Position numbers and translations under genes: made by a program. Of a DNA stretch of 64,000 bases, positions 35,201 to 45,160 are shown piece by piece (the stretch's first letter is position 1; each line of letters opens with the position of its first letter). Below the pieces are notes generated by a model. That model worked only from the letters and a program-made list of their open reading frames with translations. It made no database searches and was not told the origin of the DNA. This DNA is from Plantago elongata (lineage: Eukaryota; Streptophyta; Magnoliopsida; Lamiales; Plantaginaceae), in contig JAYMSP010000057.1 in assembly GCA_036897095.1 (NCBI GenBank), positions 34,377 through 98,376 on the forward strand, read 5' to 3'.

Positions 35201-38083
35201 ATATACACAAACAAGCATAATACATAGCATTTTTACACATATCAAAGAGAGATCACAAACCCCGAGATACATATAGAAAGATTGGAAGCTAGACTGAGCA
35301 TATGCTTCCGAATCCTACTATTCTACACATCCATTGAATGATGCCTACAGCAACATAGTGGAAGAAAAACATCAATCTAGTTGATTTACAATTCACACAA
35401 ATTTAACCCCGCTAATGATTGATGTTGTGAAAGAGAGCGTGTTAATCATTCTATATTTGTATTGAACTATTAAAGAACATTAGTTGTTACTAGTCTATGA
35501 GCTGCTATGCTTCCAAATGCCAATTCTAACAAAGAAAAAACTCTTTCTGATTCATGCCCCATGTCTATGATTTGGATATTAACCAAACGCTTCTTTCTCC
35601 AAATTCCAAACTATGCATATGATAGGTCTACCCAATAAGAGTCTTTCATGTCTCATTATTTGGTCCAATTTATGCTCCATGTCCATGGTCTAAAAATTCA
35701 TAAATGGTTCCACCTTAAGTTGCAGCAAGAGGTCAGAATCCAGATCAGTTGGGCAGATCAAACTTTGCTTGGACAGACAAGATTCAGTGTCAATCAATAA
35801 ACTCACTATCACAGTATCATGTAGTATGATGCAATTTACATCTTATCTACATTGAGTGACAAACACCAAGTTAGTGGAATCAAATTGCTTTCCAACTGTC
35901 TAGACAACATATACACATAGGTGGATAAGTTATCTAGAGTTGTGAAAGGCAAGTTCAACATAATCTCAAGTGTTTGTCAGGTCACTACCAGTACACAAGT
36001 TCCAGGTTCATAAACAAAGCAGGAAAAAAGAAGAAGATAGGTATCCCATTCAATATGATGTATAATTGTGAAAGCATTAGGTTGTTGCATAGATGGCCTT
36101 CATATAAGCAAAAGACCAAAAAGTAGTAAAATGCGGTGGCATTTCTAGGTATTCACCTTTTTCCCTTTTGTAGTTTGGATATGAACATTTTGTCCATCTA
36201 TTCGAGTCACTTCTCCATCAACCCATGCTAACTCCGGGTCCTCCACCCATACATGAGAACCAACAGTTATGTTGACTTGTGACGTCTACAAGAAAGATAG
36301 GAAAACAGCCATGAGGAAAGTTGAGCAAATCTGTTAAATTGTATAATTGGACTCAAAGTCACATCAGAAGCCATAACTGAAACCATGATAGCAAATTATA
36401 TTTTCTAAAGAGTGGCAAAAAGAAGATACAAACTTGAAATTTCAAATCAGTTGGGAAAGGGCGTAAATCAAAAACAAAAGAAATGTTGACTTTACAGAAG
36501 AGGTTTATCAATCTCGAGCATCACGTCCCATCAGCTTCCTAAGACCACATTACTTTAGCACCAGTGTGGTAAGCAGGACCACAGTATTCAGAGACTTTTA
36601 AGCTCATTGTTGATTATTGAAGGCATATGCCATACATCACACAGATTAAACAGCGCATATGGCACAATAGATGACAGTTATAGTTACTAGATAAACAATT
36701 TCATCCCCCAACCATATGACAAATGTCTGCATCAAATGTAATGAAATCAGGCAATCATGCTAGCGCAAAATTTTAACATTCTTTGATGGAGTAAAGAACA
36801 AAAATGAATTTGGTCAGCAACAAATGCGTTGAGGTAATATAATGAAACTGATAGGTTCTGTGTGGTGTATTTTTAACCTCGACTCAGGGACAACTTAGGT
36901 AAGCAGGTAGTTTCCCCTGAACTAGATAACCAATACTCTAGGGAAACAACATGAATGTTTACCACTTTCTTAGTTACAGCTCATGTAACAGAATCATGCA
37001 TAAGAAATCAGCATGTTTTCTTTACCAAAAGTCAAAACACTTATAAGTAGATTTTATATCCGAACTAGCACATAAATAGAAAAATAGATTGATGTATATT
37101 ATACTGCAGAATGATGCAAGCATGTCTTCCTATATGTTATATTTTATCCTGCTATTCTCAGTGGTAGAGATCACTCAAATTCACCAGGCATGAAACATTG
37201 AAAGAACAAATAAAGCAAAGAATTCAATTCTGAGAAATACTTCAATGCTTACATGCAGTGACATCATAGGGTATATATGAAAGGAAATAGAGGTCATGTT
37301 CCGCATCCAGGCCCTAAATTTTAACATCATAAATAGGCATCAGGGAGAGGGGGGGTCAAATGGAAGTAACGTATTCAAGACATGGTGTTTCTCAAATGTG
37401 GTATCTGAGGAACCACATCCAGAAAGGAATCTATGCTCTATTTCAGTGATTATTGTTTTTAGAAATCAACAAGTAAAAGTTGATATAGCATCTAAACAGA
37501 AGCGAAACAACTACACATGTCCTTGATTCAGCAACTAACGTTTACCTCACAAAATTCAACAAAGCCATACACAATTAAGCTCAAGTTCACTTGAAATCCA
37601 ACACTAAAGCACTGATTCCCCAAATCATTATTACATTTTTTGAGCCAATTACACTATCTCATTCTGCTACCAGCTCGCTTCATTTCAAAATGAAACATAT
37701 GCATATATTCCAAATTCTATATATATGTCAATGAAAAATAGGACAAATGCAATCACATTTCAAATGCTCATATTCTAGAATTAGATTGAAATTCAAATTC
37801 TATCTCGCTACAACACCGATGACATTTCTATATCTTGCAATGCAATCCAGATTGGTAAATTCTTCACGCATTCAAATTATCAACATCAAGGTAGTTGTTG
37901 TAGAAGTAAAAACAACCAGGCATTATTATAAAATAGTAACTCACAGGTAATAAATAATATAGAGCAAAACTACATAGTTTCAAATTAAGCAAACAGAAAC
38001 ATATCAGTAAAAAAGAAATCAAAACCAGTCCAAAACAAATCAAAACGGCAAGGAACAAAGTCGTTTAGGCATGAAAATACCAT
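20297..38083 (-). CDS. XI-K: Class XI myosin heavy chain, XI-K type
   Basis: Thirty-nine coding exons join in frame to 1,531 residues. Exons: 38081-38083, 36157-36285, 34963-35106, 34723-34868, 34463-34619, 34262-34320, 33947-34106, 33704-33853, 33481-33617, 33246-33392, 33040-33141, 32900-32957, 32712-32813, 32568-32605, 32317-32443, 32056-32226, 31662-31793, 31426-31535, 31247-31307, 30870-31047, 25776-25981, 25565-25684, 25379-25477, 25062-25283, 24173-24312, 23374-23491, 23245-23295, 23063-23143, 22760-22930, 22494-22649, 22194-22400, 21737-21874, 21562-21632, 21377-21476, 21237-21293, 21076-21132, 20912-20992, 20737-20819, 20297-20423. The motor has a P-loop (GESGAGKT, residues 156-163), switch I (NNNSSRFGK, 209-217) and switch II (DIYGFE, 434-439). 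IQ repeats span about 738-880, coiled coil 890-1070 and the globular DIL-type tail 1117-1531. It moves organelles along actin. RTTIIQ and the end [10 protein letters not shown] resemble Arabidopsis XI-K. Introns 11 and 24 use GC donors. Confidence 0.93.
23669..23863. mobile_element. Stowaway-like MITE in myosin intron 25
   Basis: The left end TGCTCCTTTCGTCCTAATC and the right end, read in reverse as TTACTCCCTCTTCTTTGTCC, form imperfect terminal inverted repeats of the CTCCCTCCGTCCC type. TA lies at both junctions. The element is about 195 bp, AT-rich and non-coding. It sits between exons 25 and 26 and does not touch the splice sites. Confidence 0.65.
26013..26154 (-). repeat. 3' LTR of the intronic copia element
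   Basis: In element direction it starts TGTGACTAGTCTAG and ends GATATTCTTTCA. It contains two or three copies of the CTAGTCTAGTTAGAGTTA block. Its outer end lies 31 bp from the splice acceptor of myosin exon 21. Confidence 0.8.
26146..28931 (-). pseudogene. pol of the intronic copia element (broken)
   Basis: The parts appear in order on the minus strand. Gag-pre-integrase is [19 protein letters not shown] with a CxxC motif. The integrase end is [20 protein letters not shown]. The RT start is [20 protein letters not shown] and the RT catalytic part is LLYVDDIIL. RNase H is [19 protein letters not shown]. At least five frames are used, and a 40-bp tandem duplication (27209-27288) disrupts RT just after [10 protein letters not shown]. 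No functional polymerase can be read. Confidence 0.8.
27209..27288 (-). repeat. 40-bp tandem duplication inside copia RT
   Basis: Two units at 27209-27248 and 27249-27288 begin AAGCTCGCGGAGCTTGCTTG and differ at one or two positions. Forty is not a multiple of three, so the duplication shifts the reading frame and repeats [10 protein letters not shown] in part. Confidence 0.88.
28990..30380 (-). pseudogene. gag of the intronic copia element
   Basis: A UBN2/gag-like protein begins [20 protein letters not shown] at 30380 and continues, with frame breaks, into a Pro- and Gln-rich spacer near 29300-29500. The usual CCHC zinc knuckle is not evident. Several frames are needed to follow it, so it cannot make a full Gag. 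Confidence 0.65.
30619..30774 (-). repeat. 5' LTR of the intronic copia element
   Basis: In element direction it starts TGTGTAAATAATCC and ends TCTTTCA, directly followed by the TGGTATCA primer site. It matches the other LTR over most of its length, with extra bases near its start. Confidence 0.8.
36286..38080 (-). other. Large first intron of the myosin gene
   Basis: This 1.8-kb intron begins directly after the initiator ATG (ATG then GTATTTTC) and ends TTGTAG before the second exon. A first coding exon of only three bases is inferred: exon 2 starts exactly at a codon (ACG TCA CAA) with no in-frame ATG of its own, and the ATG-GT pair is the only suitable partner seen. A large 5' intron of this kind often raises expression in plants, but nothing in the sequence proves that here. 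Confidence 0.65.
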
Positions 38084-38117
38084 AATTATACACGAAACGA
38101 CTCGATCTCCAGCTGTT

Positions 38118-38126
38118 TCAGCTCAT
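38118..38126 (-). promoter_or_regulatory. Minimal upstream ORF (Met-Ser-stop) in the myosin leader
   Basis: On the minus strand the leader contains ATG AGC TGA, about 35 nt before the inferred start codon. If the leader is transcribed as expected, ribosomes would meet this two-codon frame first. Its use is not demonstrated. Confidence 0.4.
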
Positions 38127-39336
38127 CAAAGGAGAAAACAAGGAGACCGAGTTTGACTCGCCGAGTCAGATCGAAATCCACTCCGAGTCAACAGCTCCAA
38201 CACGATAACAAAGAGATAAAGGTCCTTTCCACTTCCGACTGTTAATCCAGCTCAAACTTGTCTTCTTCAACCTCAAAAAAAATGCATATACAACAAAAAT
38301 AACAGTTATCTGCCTCTGTATAAAGTATTTGAATGTGTATGATGAAACTGGAAATTGGAAAGTATTAGTTGATGTGGTTTGTTGGATTTGTTCTCTGTCT
38401 AAGAATTCCTCTTCTTTTCTTTTTTGCTGGCCTGAGTTTGTTTGTTTGTTTCTCTCTCTAGAAATGATGCTGCTGTAATATATCCGGGTCGGGTTTAGAG
38501 TGCTAATGGAGTTTTACACGGCACGAAATCGAGGTTAGAGGGTACTTTGTACCAGACCCGATAATTAGGGGAGCTGGTTTTTCTGAATAATTAATAGGGT
38601 ACCCCTAATTAATATGGCCGGATTATGTTTTTGATTGTGTGGATAAGTGGATTGAGTAAATTGAATTTCTAATGGCTTTGGCCCTGAAATTTGAACGTCA
38701 CACCTCTGGATTTTTTGAATTTTACTCTACTCCTTGTTAAAAAAATGTAGAATACCTCTGGATTTCTTAATATTTCAATACTAGGAACATTATTAAGTTT
38801 TTTTATTTGGGAGCATCCGCAAGTGAATTTCATGTACGGTACTATTTACAACGGGAACAGGAATAATATTTTTAACTATAACTATAACAATAGAATAACA
38901 CAGTTGAAGTGCTATTAAAATTTCGTATACTTCTTATTCATAATCGTGTCTTTTGTTAAAGGAATTTGTTCATGTTAAGAATAGTACAACTTCAGTAATA
39001 TGTTTGCGAGCATTACATTGAATAGATGATGAGTGTGATTATTAACAAATTAGTTAAGCACGACTTAATGAGCGGAGGTACGAAATGAAAAGTTTAGGAT
39101 ACTTATTGCTCATTCTAAAGTTGTGAAATGTTATTACTATTTATTCCAGTATGAATAATATGGTATTATTTATTGATCATGAAAATATCAAATAATATTG
39201 AACCTTTCTTTAAAATAAGAGAAAATTACGAAATTGTTTGTTTGCCATTTGACTTATAGTAATTATGTGACTACCACCTACCTTTTTAAGTTGATGTACT
39301 ATTTACTACCGTTATTTGATAGAGATGCACCTACAT

Positions 39337-39405
39337 TAAAATAGACAACATACTAAAAATATACTCAATAAGTCTGAGTATAATTTTGGTATGTTGTCTA
39401 TTTTA
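39337..39405. repeat. Inverted repeat / hairpin
   Basis: Left arm 39337-39353 and right arm 39389-39405 are perfect complements over 17 bp (TAAAATAGACAACATAC). Inside them, ATACTCA and TGAGTAT pair again, separated by a 7-nt mismatch-rich segment on each side. The predicted foldback is about 30 bp long. Confidence 0.8.
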
Positions 39406-39410
39406 GTTTA

Positions 39411-39502
39411 CGGCGTCTTATCCGTCGTTAGTCAATCTACAACGAATCAGGCCTCTCCTAACGACGAATAAGTATGTCGTCAATGGCCAGTTTCTTGTAG
39501 TG
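39411..39502 (+). mobile_element. Terminal fragment of a CACTA (En/Spm-like) element
   Basis: The block ends CCAGTTTCTTGTAGTG at 39502, which in reverse is the classic CACTACAAGAAACTGG terminus. Just inside, CTTATCCGTCGTTAG (39417-39431) and CTAACGACGAATAAG (39458-39472) are inverted copies with one mismatch, as expected of CACTA subterminal repeats. The opposite CACTA end was not found, so this is a truncated end or a small non-autonomous derivative. Confidence 0.7.
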
Positions 39503-40327
39503 ATACATATACAACATATCATATTCATGCGTCATTATGTTCTAATTATGTAGAACATCTTGTGTTGATTGTTAAGATAGCGAGTATTAAATATTTTCTC
39601 AATAGGGTCTAATATAAGTGTTTGAAACACGTCAACGCTTTAACTGTACGAATCCTACCAGTTCATTTACTCGGAAAAACTCCACTCAATTTATCGAGAA
39701 CTATCTAACTCAACTAAATATTTAAAATTTAATTATACTAATGTGAACAGTTATGATTAAATACAAGTATATATATTATTTAAAGGTAGAGAATGAGTAT
39801 ACTTAAGATGAATATATATGTTAGTTCAACTTAACTAAAACACAATAATAAAATTATAATATGTCAAAAGTATATTTACAATTTGATACGAATATAATTT
39901 GAATATAGAATGTAATCCTGGTCAACGTGGGATTAAATTGGTTGCAAAGTGTAATACATAAAATTGGACAAAATCAATTAGTAATCTCATATGATTGATG
40001 ATGGCATATTGGTTTTAGTGAATTTGGACATCATGATCATACCTTTCAAACATTATTTGAATGGTCTTATCTGGTATACTTATTGTATAATCATTTTTTA
40101 GGATCTTGTAATCTTCAATTGTTTCAACTTAAAAGATTAAAATCACTTATAATATTAATGCTTATACCCCCACACAAACCACCCCAATGTAGAAACTTAT
40201 ATGAAGTGATTAAATGTGTTAATTACTCATAAAATTTTATCCTCCACCATAATTTAATATGTTAAAGAATGATTTACACTACAACTTGAATTTATGTAAA
40301 AATTCATATTAATCTTTACAAAATCAT

Positions 40328-40485
40328 GGGGCTGATTGGTATAGAATTTGAAAAGTCATTTGGATGAATTTTGGTGAAATTGTGATTGGAATTGAATTGA
40401 AATGAGTTATTTGAATTGTATTTTAGGTCAAATCATTGTTCATCAAACCAAATGAACCGATTACAATTGGGAAACAAACAGCCCG
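40328..40485 (+). mobile_element. Harbinger-like MITE, copy 1
   Basis: The ends GGGGCTGATTGG and CAAACAGCCCG are imperfect terminal inverted repeats. Inside is the family's conserved block ATTTTAGGTCAAATCATTGT, then TCATCAAACCAAATG. The target duplication is unclear for this copy. It is about 158 bp and AT-rich, with no coding capacity. Confidence 0.65.
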
Positions 40486-40981
40486 TAGTCATTTCACAAT
40501 GGACGGTGTTATACAGAACCATCCACTGAGAGCTGACGGTTTTGGTAGCGTAATACTACCCCACTGGTCTTGGGTGGAACTTGGAACATTAAAAGAAATT
40601 ATTGAAGATGACGAATGAGTTATGATAGGAAATAGAATGGAGGCCACAAACCAACACGATTCCAGGCAGATACACAGAACAATAACACTTCATCCATCCA
40701 AATGCCATGAGTTGTTTATTGGTGAGTTTGGTAATTTCAGTTGTCCAACAGATCCTAACTAAAATAAGAAGTAACAGGTGTTATTATTGGACGGTCGATC
40801 ACGTCTGGTTGGCACACAAATTCGGTAAATAACAATATTTATGGAACAGCAACACCAACCAAGCCGCCTTTTTATTCTTTACAACAGGACAGAGACGTGC
40901 CTTGTTTTCTTGTGTATTTCATACAGCATGTGGACATTATTTTATTGAAGGTTTCGACTGAGTCATACGGAGCCACTTGAT

Positions 40982-41125
40982 GGCTGTTTGGATGGACATT
41001 TAAGTGGGCATTTAGATGAATTTTGATGAAAATTATATTTGAATGGACATTTGAGTGGGATATTTTAATTGTATTTTAGGCCAAATCACTGTTCATCGAG
41101 CAAAATGGAGATATTCAAATCCCCT
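40982..41125 (+). mobile_element. Harbinger-like MITE, copy 2
   Basis: Starts TGGCTGTTTGGATGG and ends AAATCCCCT. TGA stands directly before (40979-40981) and after (41126-41128), a 3-bp target duplication of the TNA type. It shares ATTTTAGGCCAAATCACTGT and TCATCGAGCAAAATGG with the other copies. Confidence 0.7.
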
Positions 41126-41593
41126 TGATCACTTAACAAAATTGATTTAACGTCTGCTAAATGTAAAATTGATTTAGAACGGTCTATGATCTCATTCGAG
41201 GTGGAGGCATGTAGGTGCAGGAGTAGAGAGTAGTTTATATTTTTATTCTTTAAAAAAGAATCTTATCTAAAATTTATTTTCTCGATTTCATTCATTTCCC
41301 TTGGTTTAACTTATTTCATAATCTCATTAATTATTTTGATTAAATTCACGATCCCGATCATCCCGGATATATATAGTAAATATGTTGTCATATAAATCGA
41401 ATTCTTTTAAATTTGTAAATTCATTTAAAAAAGTACAATACACTAGAGAATCAGAAAATTAATTTAACATAATAGTCAGCGCATTAAAATATAATGAAAT
41501 TGATATTTTAAGTTTTTGATAGAGAGTTACTGATGAAAATTAAGAGAATGTCCCTCCAGTGGATGTATGCTAGTGTGTGGCTCAAAGTATTCA

Positions 41594-41796
41594 TTACTTC
41601 CTCTCCTCCGTACAAACTTTATATTTTCTTTTTCCATTTTAATTCGTACTATTTACATCTTCTTATCTGTTTTTTATAAAAATAATTACATCACTTTTTC
41701 TACTAATTTATCATCATATCTCCTACTTTATTTACTTTTTTTCTTAATACTTATACCCGATTCCGAAAAAAAATGAATTCGAGACGGAAAGAGTAT
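41594..41796. mobile_element. Stowaway-like MITE
   Basis: The left end TTACTTCCTCTCCTCCGTAC and the right end, reversed as ATACTCTTTCCGTCTCG, are imperfect copies of the CTCCCTCCGTCCC terminal repeat. About 200 bp of pyrimidine-rich, non-coding sequence lies between. TA at the junctions is consistent with a Stowaway target. Confidence 0.5.
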
Positions 41797-42184
41797 TTGA
41801 GATGTAAATTAGATTATGTGCCAGGCAAATTAATACAAGATTGGTGTATGCAAATCTTTAGAGATATCCGAGAGTGATGAGGATTATATATTTAGCTATA
41901 AATATAAGATTACATAATATATTATATTAGTACTAAATACATGATAATTGTAGTTGAACACATGACGTTAATCTCGTCTCTATTACATCGTATCACAATG
42001 TGGTCAGTACTTAAACCTGACTTATACATTAATTATACATCTATACCAGAAACACATACACAGGCTGCTTTCTGAATACTATAAACTAGGGAGTATAAAA
42101 TTAGGCCATTTCCTGTTATTTTCCAGCTTGAACAGCAGAGGAACTGGAAGGGTACATGCGGCCTTTATTTTGCTGCACATCCTC

Positions 42185-44047
42185 TCAAGTATTCAAAAAC
42201 TTCTCTTTTATCTTTGTGAGCCTCACTACAACTTCCTTCATGTTGATCCTCTCTTCAGGTGCTTCATTTGAGCAGTCCATTGCTAATTCTATCACAGATG
42301 ATACACATATACGATGCCGAGTGTACAGTTGGTCTCCCAGTTGAAAAAGACGGGTATCAACAACTTCCGTCAGAGAGTGGCGAAAACTTACTGCCACCCA
42401 TTCCCTTAGGCTTCGTTTTCTACTGAACATTTGGTCCGTTGGTCTTCGTCTTGTCAGTAATTCAAGCAATATGACCCCGTAGCTGTAACAATCGCCAGCT
42501 GTGGAAACTTTTCCCCCAATGCCAAACTCTGAGAAACATAATACTTTATTTTTCAAACAACAATTCAAGTAGAATTATAAAAAGAGAGGAAGGGAAGTAG
42601 TAACTCAGTTAAGTGTACCTCGTGCAATATAGCCGTTAGTTCCCAGAGTCTTCGTTCGTGCAGAAGAAACATTCCCAGATAGGATCTTCGAGATGCCAAA
42701 ATCACTCACATGAGCAACCATGTCAACATCGAGCAGAACATTTCTAAGGTTTAGATCGCAGTGTACTACAGGATGGTGAAATGACTGAAATCCATAATGA
42801 AGATATTCCATACCGAATGCCACATCAAGCATAATGTTGATTCTCTGGAGGAGATCCAACAACACATAGTCCTTTTTGTATAACCAACTCTGAAGGCTTC
42901 CATTCAGCATGTACTCAGGAATAATTGATCTCCAAGATTGGTTAGTGCACGTTGTGATCACCTTTACAAGATTCCTATGCCTTAACTGTCTCAACACATC
43001 ACATTCTGCATCAAACCTCTTGAACGTATCCTCGGCCTTAAGATTTAGAACCTTTACAGCTACTGTTGTTCAATTATACAACTTATCCCTGTATACTGAA
43101 CCAGAACTTCCTACTCCTATTACGTTGGCTACGTTAAAACCGTTAGTTGCATCTGAAAACTCCTGGAATGAAATGACCTGATGACGCAGGATCTCCGTTA
43201 GCTTGTAGTATTGTAAAGATTCTGTCTTTACCTTCTTCAGTTTGCAGAACATCCGTGCAAAAAATAAGATAAGTGCAAATGCCACCAATACTGCAATTGG
43301 AATAGTAATTTTGAGAATCTTACTCCTAGACCATGACCGCGTTGAGCCGTTGAGCATAATGGGAACCCTAAACTCGGCATGCCACACAAGTCTCCATTCA
43401 GTGTAAAGGATTGAGGAGGCGAATTTGAAAATATGCCTCGCATAGGTATTTGACCTTCTAAATGATTATATGACACATTAATCGATCTAAGGTATGATAG
43501 TCTCTGTAAGGACACTGGTATAGTACCTGATAAATTATTTGAAGAGATATCCAAGATTTCCAAGCTCTTCAGATTACCTAACAAGGTTGGAATGGGTCCA
43601 TTGAATGAGTTGTGTGAAAGGACTAGGTATCTCAGCTTCTCAAGGTCCTCTATTCACTTGGAATCACACCTGAAAACCGGGTACTTGACAGATCTATACT
43701 TTCAACATTCTCTAGCGTACGAATCACTGGAGGGATCTCCCCTTCAATCAAATCATGGTTTATGTCGATGAAAACCATACCTCTTAAATCCACAGATTCA
43801 ATGGCAGAACTGATACCAGTACATTTTGAGCTAACACAAGACTTCGTAATCCATGAAGATCTCCTATGCAACGTGGTATGGGTCCAGAAAGACTGTTCTC
43901 CGAAACAACTAGCTCACCTAATTTGACTAAATTGCATATTTGCAGCGGAATGCTTCCAAGTAGATTGTTTCCATTAAGATGCAACTGCTGAAGCTGTGTC
44001 AGATAACCAATCTCTGAGGGTATATTTCCTATCACGATAAGCATCAA
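42185..44047 (-). pseudogene. LRR-XII receptor kinase pseudogene: LRR end, TM and kinase
   Basis: On the minus strand the order is leucine-rich repeats (IPSEIGYLTQLQQLHLNGNN; LEILDISSNNLSGTIP), a transmembrane helix (ITIPIAVLVAFALILFFA), then a kinase split by one intron near 42550-42610. The kinase has GVGSSGSVY, VAVKVLNLKAEDTFKRFDAE, VVHCDLNLRNVLLD, SDFGISK and GDCYSYGVILLELLTRRRPTD. It is a non-RD kinase like EFR, Xa21 and FLS2, a group of pattern-recognition receptors. The breaks are a frameshift near 43350 between the LRR end and the TM, an in-frame TGA just before VAVKV, and the catalytic-loop lysine replaced by Asn (HCDLN). LRR frames also shift near 43650-43870. It would not encode a working receptor. 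Confidence 0.85.
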
Positions 44048-44746
44048 ACTGCATTTAAGGAAACTCGAACGATGACATTTTTATACCAACACTTCCGTGC
44101 TTGCTTCTGCCAATCACATTAGGCATCTATATCCATATCTGGAAAAGCAGCTTATGCTAGTTTATCACATCTTCATATGTGAGGTCTATTTTGTGTAGTT
44201 GACATGTATTAAAATCAGTGAAGCATTGTTAAAGTTTTAGTTTATCTGTAATGCAACAAAACAGTATAGACATTCATGGAGCTTCATAATAATAGAACAC
44301 CTTTTCTCTAAGGAGCATCAGGATATAGAAACATCACTGTCGAATTATCAGACAGTGTTTCAGCAACACCAGCTGTTCGATCGTATATGCTTGCTTCATC
44401 AAGCAGCTATTTTGCTCCTTTTGAGGGATTTAACAATTTTAATTAGCTTTCATACTAATATACTCTAGTTGTAAGCTCACAATTAAATAGAAATGCACTG
44501 TATGAGACAGTCCTGAATAATGTGTTCAATGAAGCCAAGTGCAATCCTGATTTCACAAAAACTAGTGTTTTTCATGTTTATATACATTCATAGGCAATGC
44601 CAAGGAGTGATTTGTAAACATTGCAAAAATAGGCCGGGCTTCGAGTCATTCCTTTGCCGTTTCAAAATAATAAATTAATGTACTACAGTGTGTGTGTATA
44701 CATATATATGTTAATTATGCAAGTAGAACCTTATCCAGAATTCAGC
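44048..44746 (-). other. Non-LRR filler within the receptor-kinase pseudogene
   Basis: About 700 bp of AT-rich sequence without LRR similarity separates two LRR segments of the same pseudogene. It includes a SINE-like remnant at 44628-44672. It is probably inserted or rearranged DNA that replaced part of the LRR array. Confidence 0.45.
44628..44672 (+). repeat. SINE-like remnant, third copy
   Basis: It shares AATAGG, a C/G-rich stretch, TTCGAGTCA, CTTTGCCGTTT and an A-rich tail with the copy at 7131-7220. Only the B-box and 3' tail survive. Confidence 0.45.
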
Positions 44747-45032
44747 TCATAACGGAGCCGAGCTCGAGCCTAACTTGGTGCTCGTTACTGGGCTATAGAG
44801 AACTACTAACCTGAAAATCGATTCCGACTCAAGAACAACTCCTCCAACCCAGTAAGATTCCCAACGAGCTATCCAACGAACCAGTGACGTATTTTCAGAA
44901 AGGTCCAAAACTCTGAGCCGTACAAAACTCCATGAACCTGGACTCCACGGATCTCCACTGAACCAATTCCTCGCCAGATTCACGATTTCAACCCGTCCTG
45001 CTCTGCAACAGGCTCCAAGGGATGTTTCCTTC
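44747..45032 (-). pseudogene. LRR segment of the receptor-kinase pseudogene, downstream of the copia insertion
   Basis: The minus strand reads AGRVEIVNLARNWFSGD, then FVRLRVLDLSENTSL, plainly an LRR. It ends at a stop near 44747. Across the removed copia element the frame is NQLEGNIPWSLLQ, which needs a one-base shift to join VEIVNLARN, so the gene also carries damage next to the insertion. Confidence 0.7.
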
Positions 45033-45160
45033 TATAAGATTATGAATAATAATGGTATCTATATAAATATAAATAGGAAGAATTTTGACTATACTAGATA
45101 TCTATACTTACTATCAGAACTGTATTGGATATATATAAATCTAATTATCTAGTCTATTAT
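45033..45160 (-). repeat. 3' LTR of the second copia element
   Basis: About 128 bp. It matches the 49233-49385 LTR, including TATAAGATTATGAATAATAA at the left and CTAATTATCTAGTCTAT at the right, with internal deletions. The inner boundary is approximate because the last bases differ (CTATTATA versus CTATCA). Confidence 0.8.

Larger units (their letters stand above)
38300..42150. other. Intergenic region between the myosin and the receptor-kinase pseudogene
   Basis: The first few hundred bases should hold the myosin promoter, and a CT/GT-rich stretch lies near 38430-38460. Further right are a 17-bp-arm hairpin, a CACTA end, two Harbinger-like MITEs and a Stowaway-like MITE, listed separately. 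An open frame at 40436-40618 is partly MITE sequence, and its C-terminal part is not recognised. Confidence 0.5.

Noticed and set aside
40436-40618. A 60-residue gene at 40436
   Set aside because: Its first third is MITE sequence, and the rest (GFGSVILPHWSWVELGTL) has no recognised relative.
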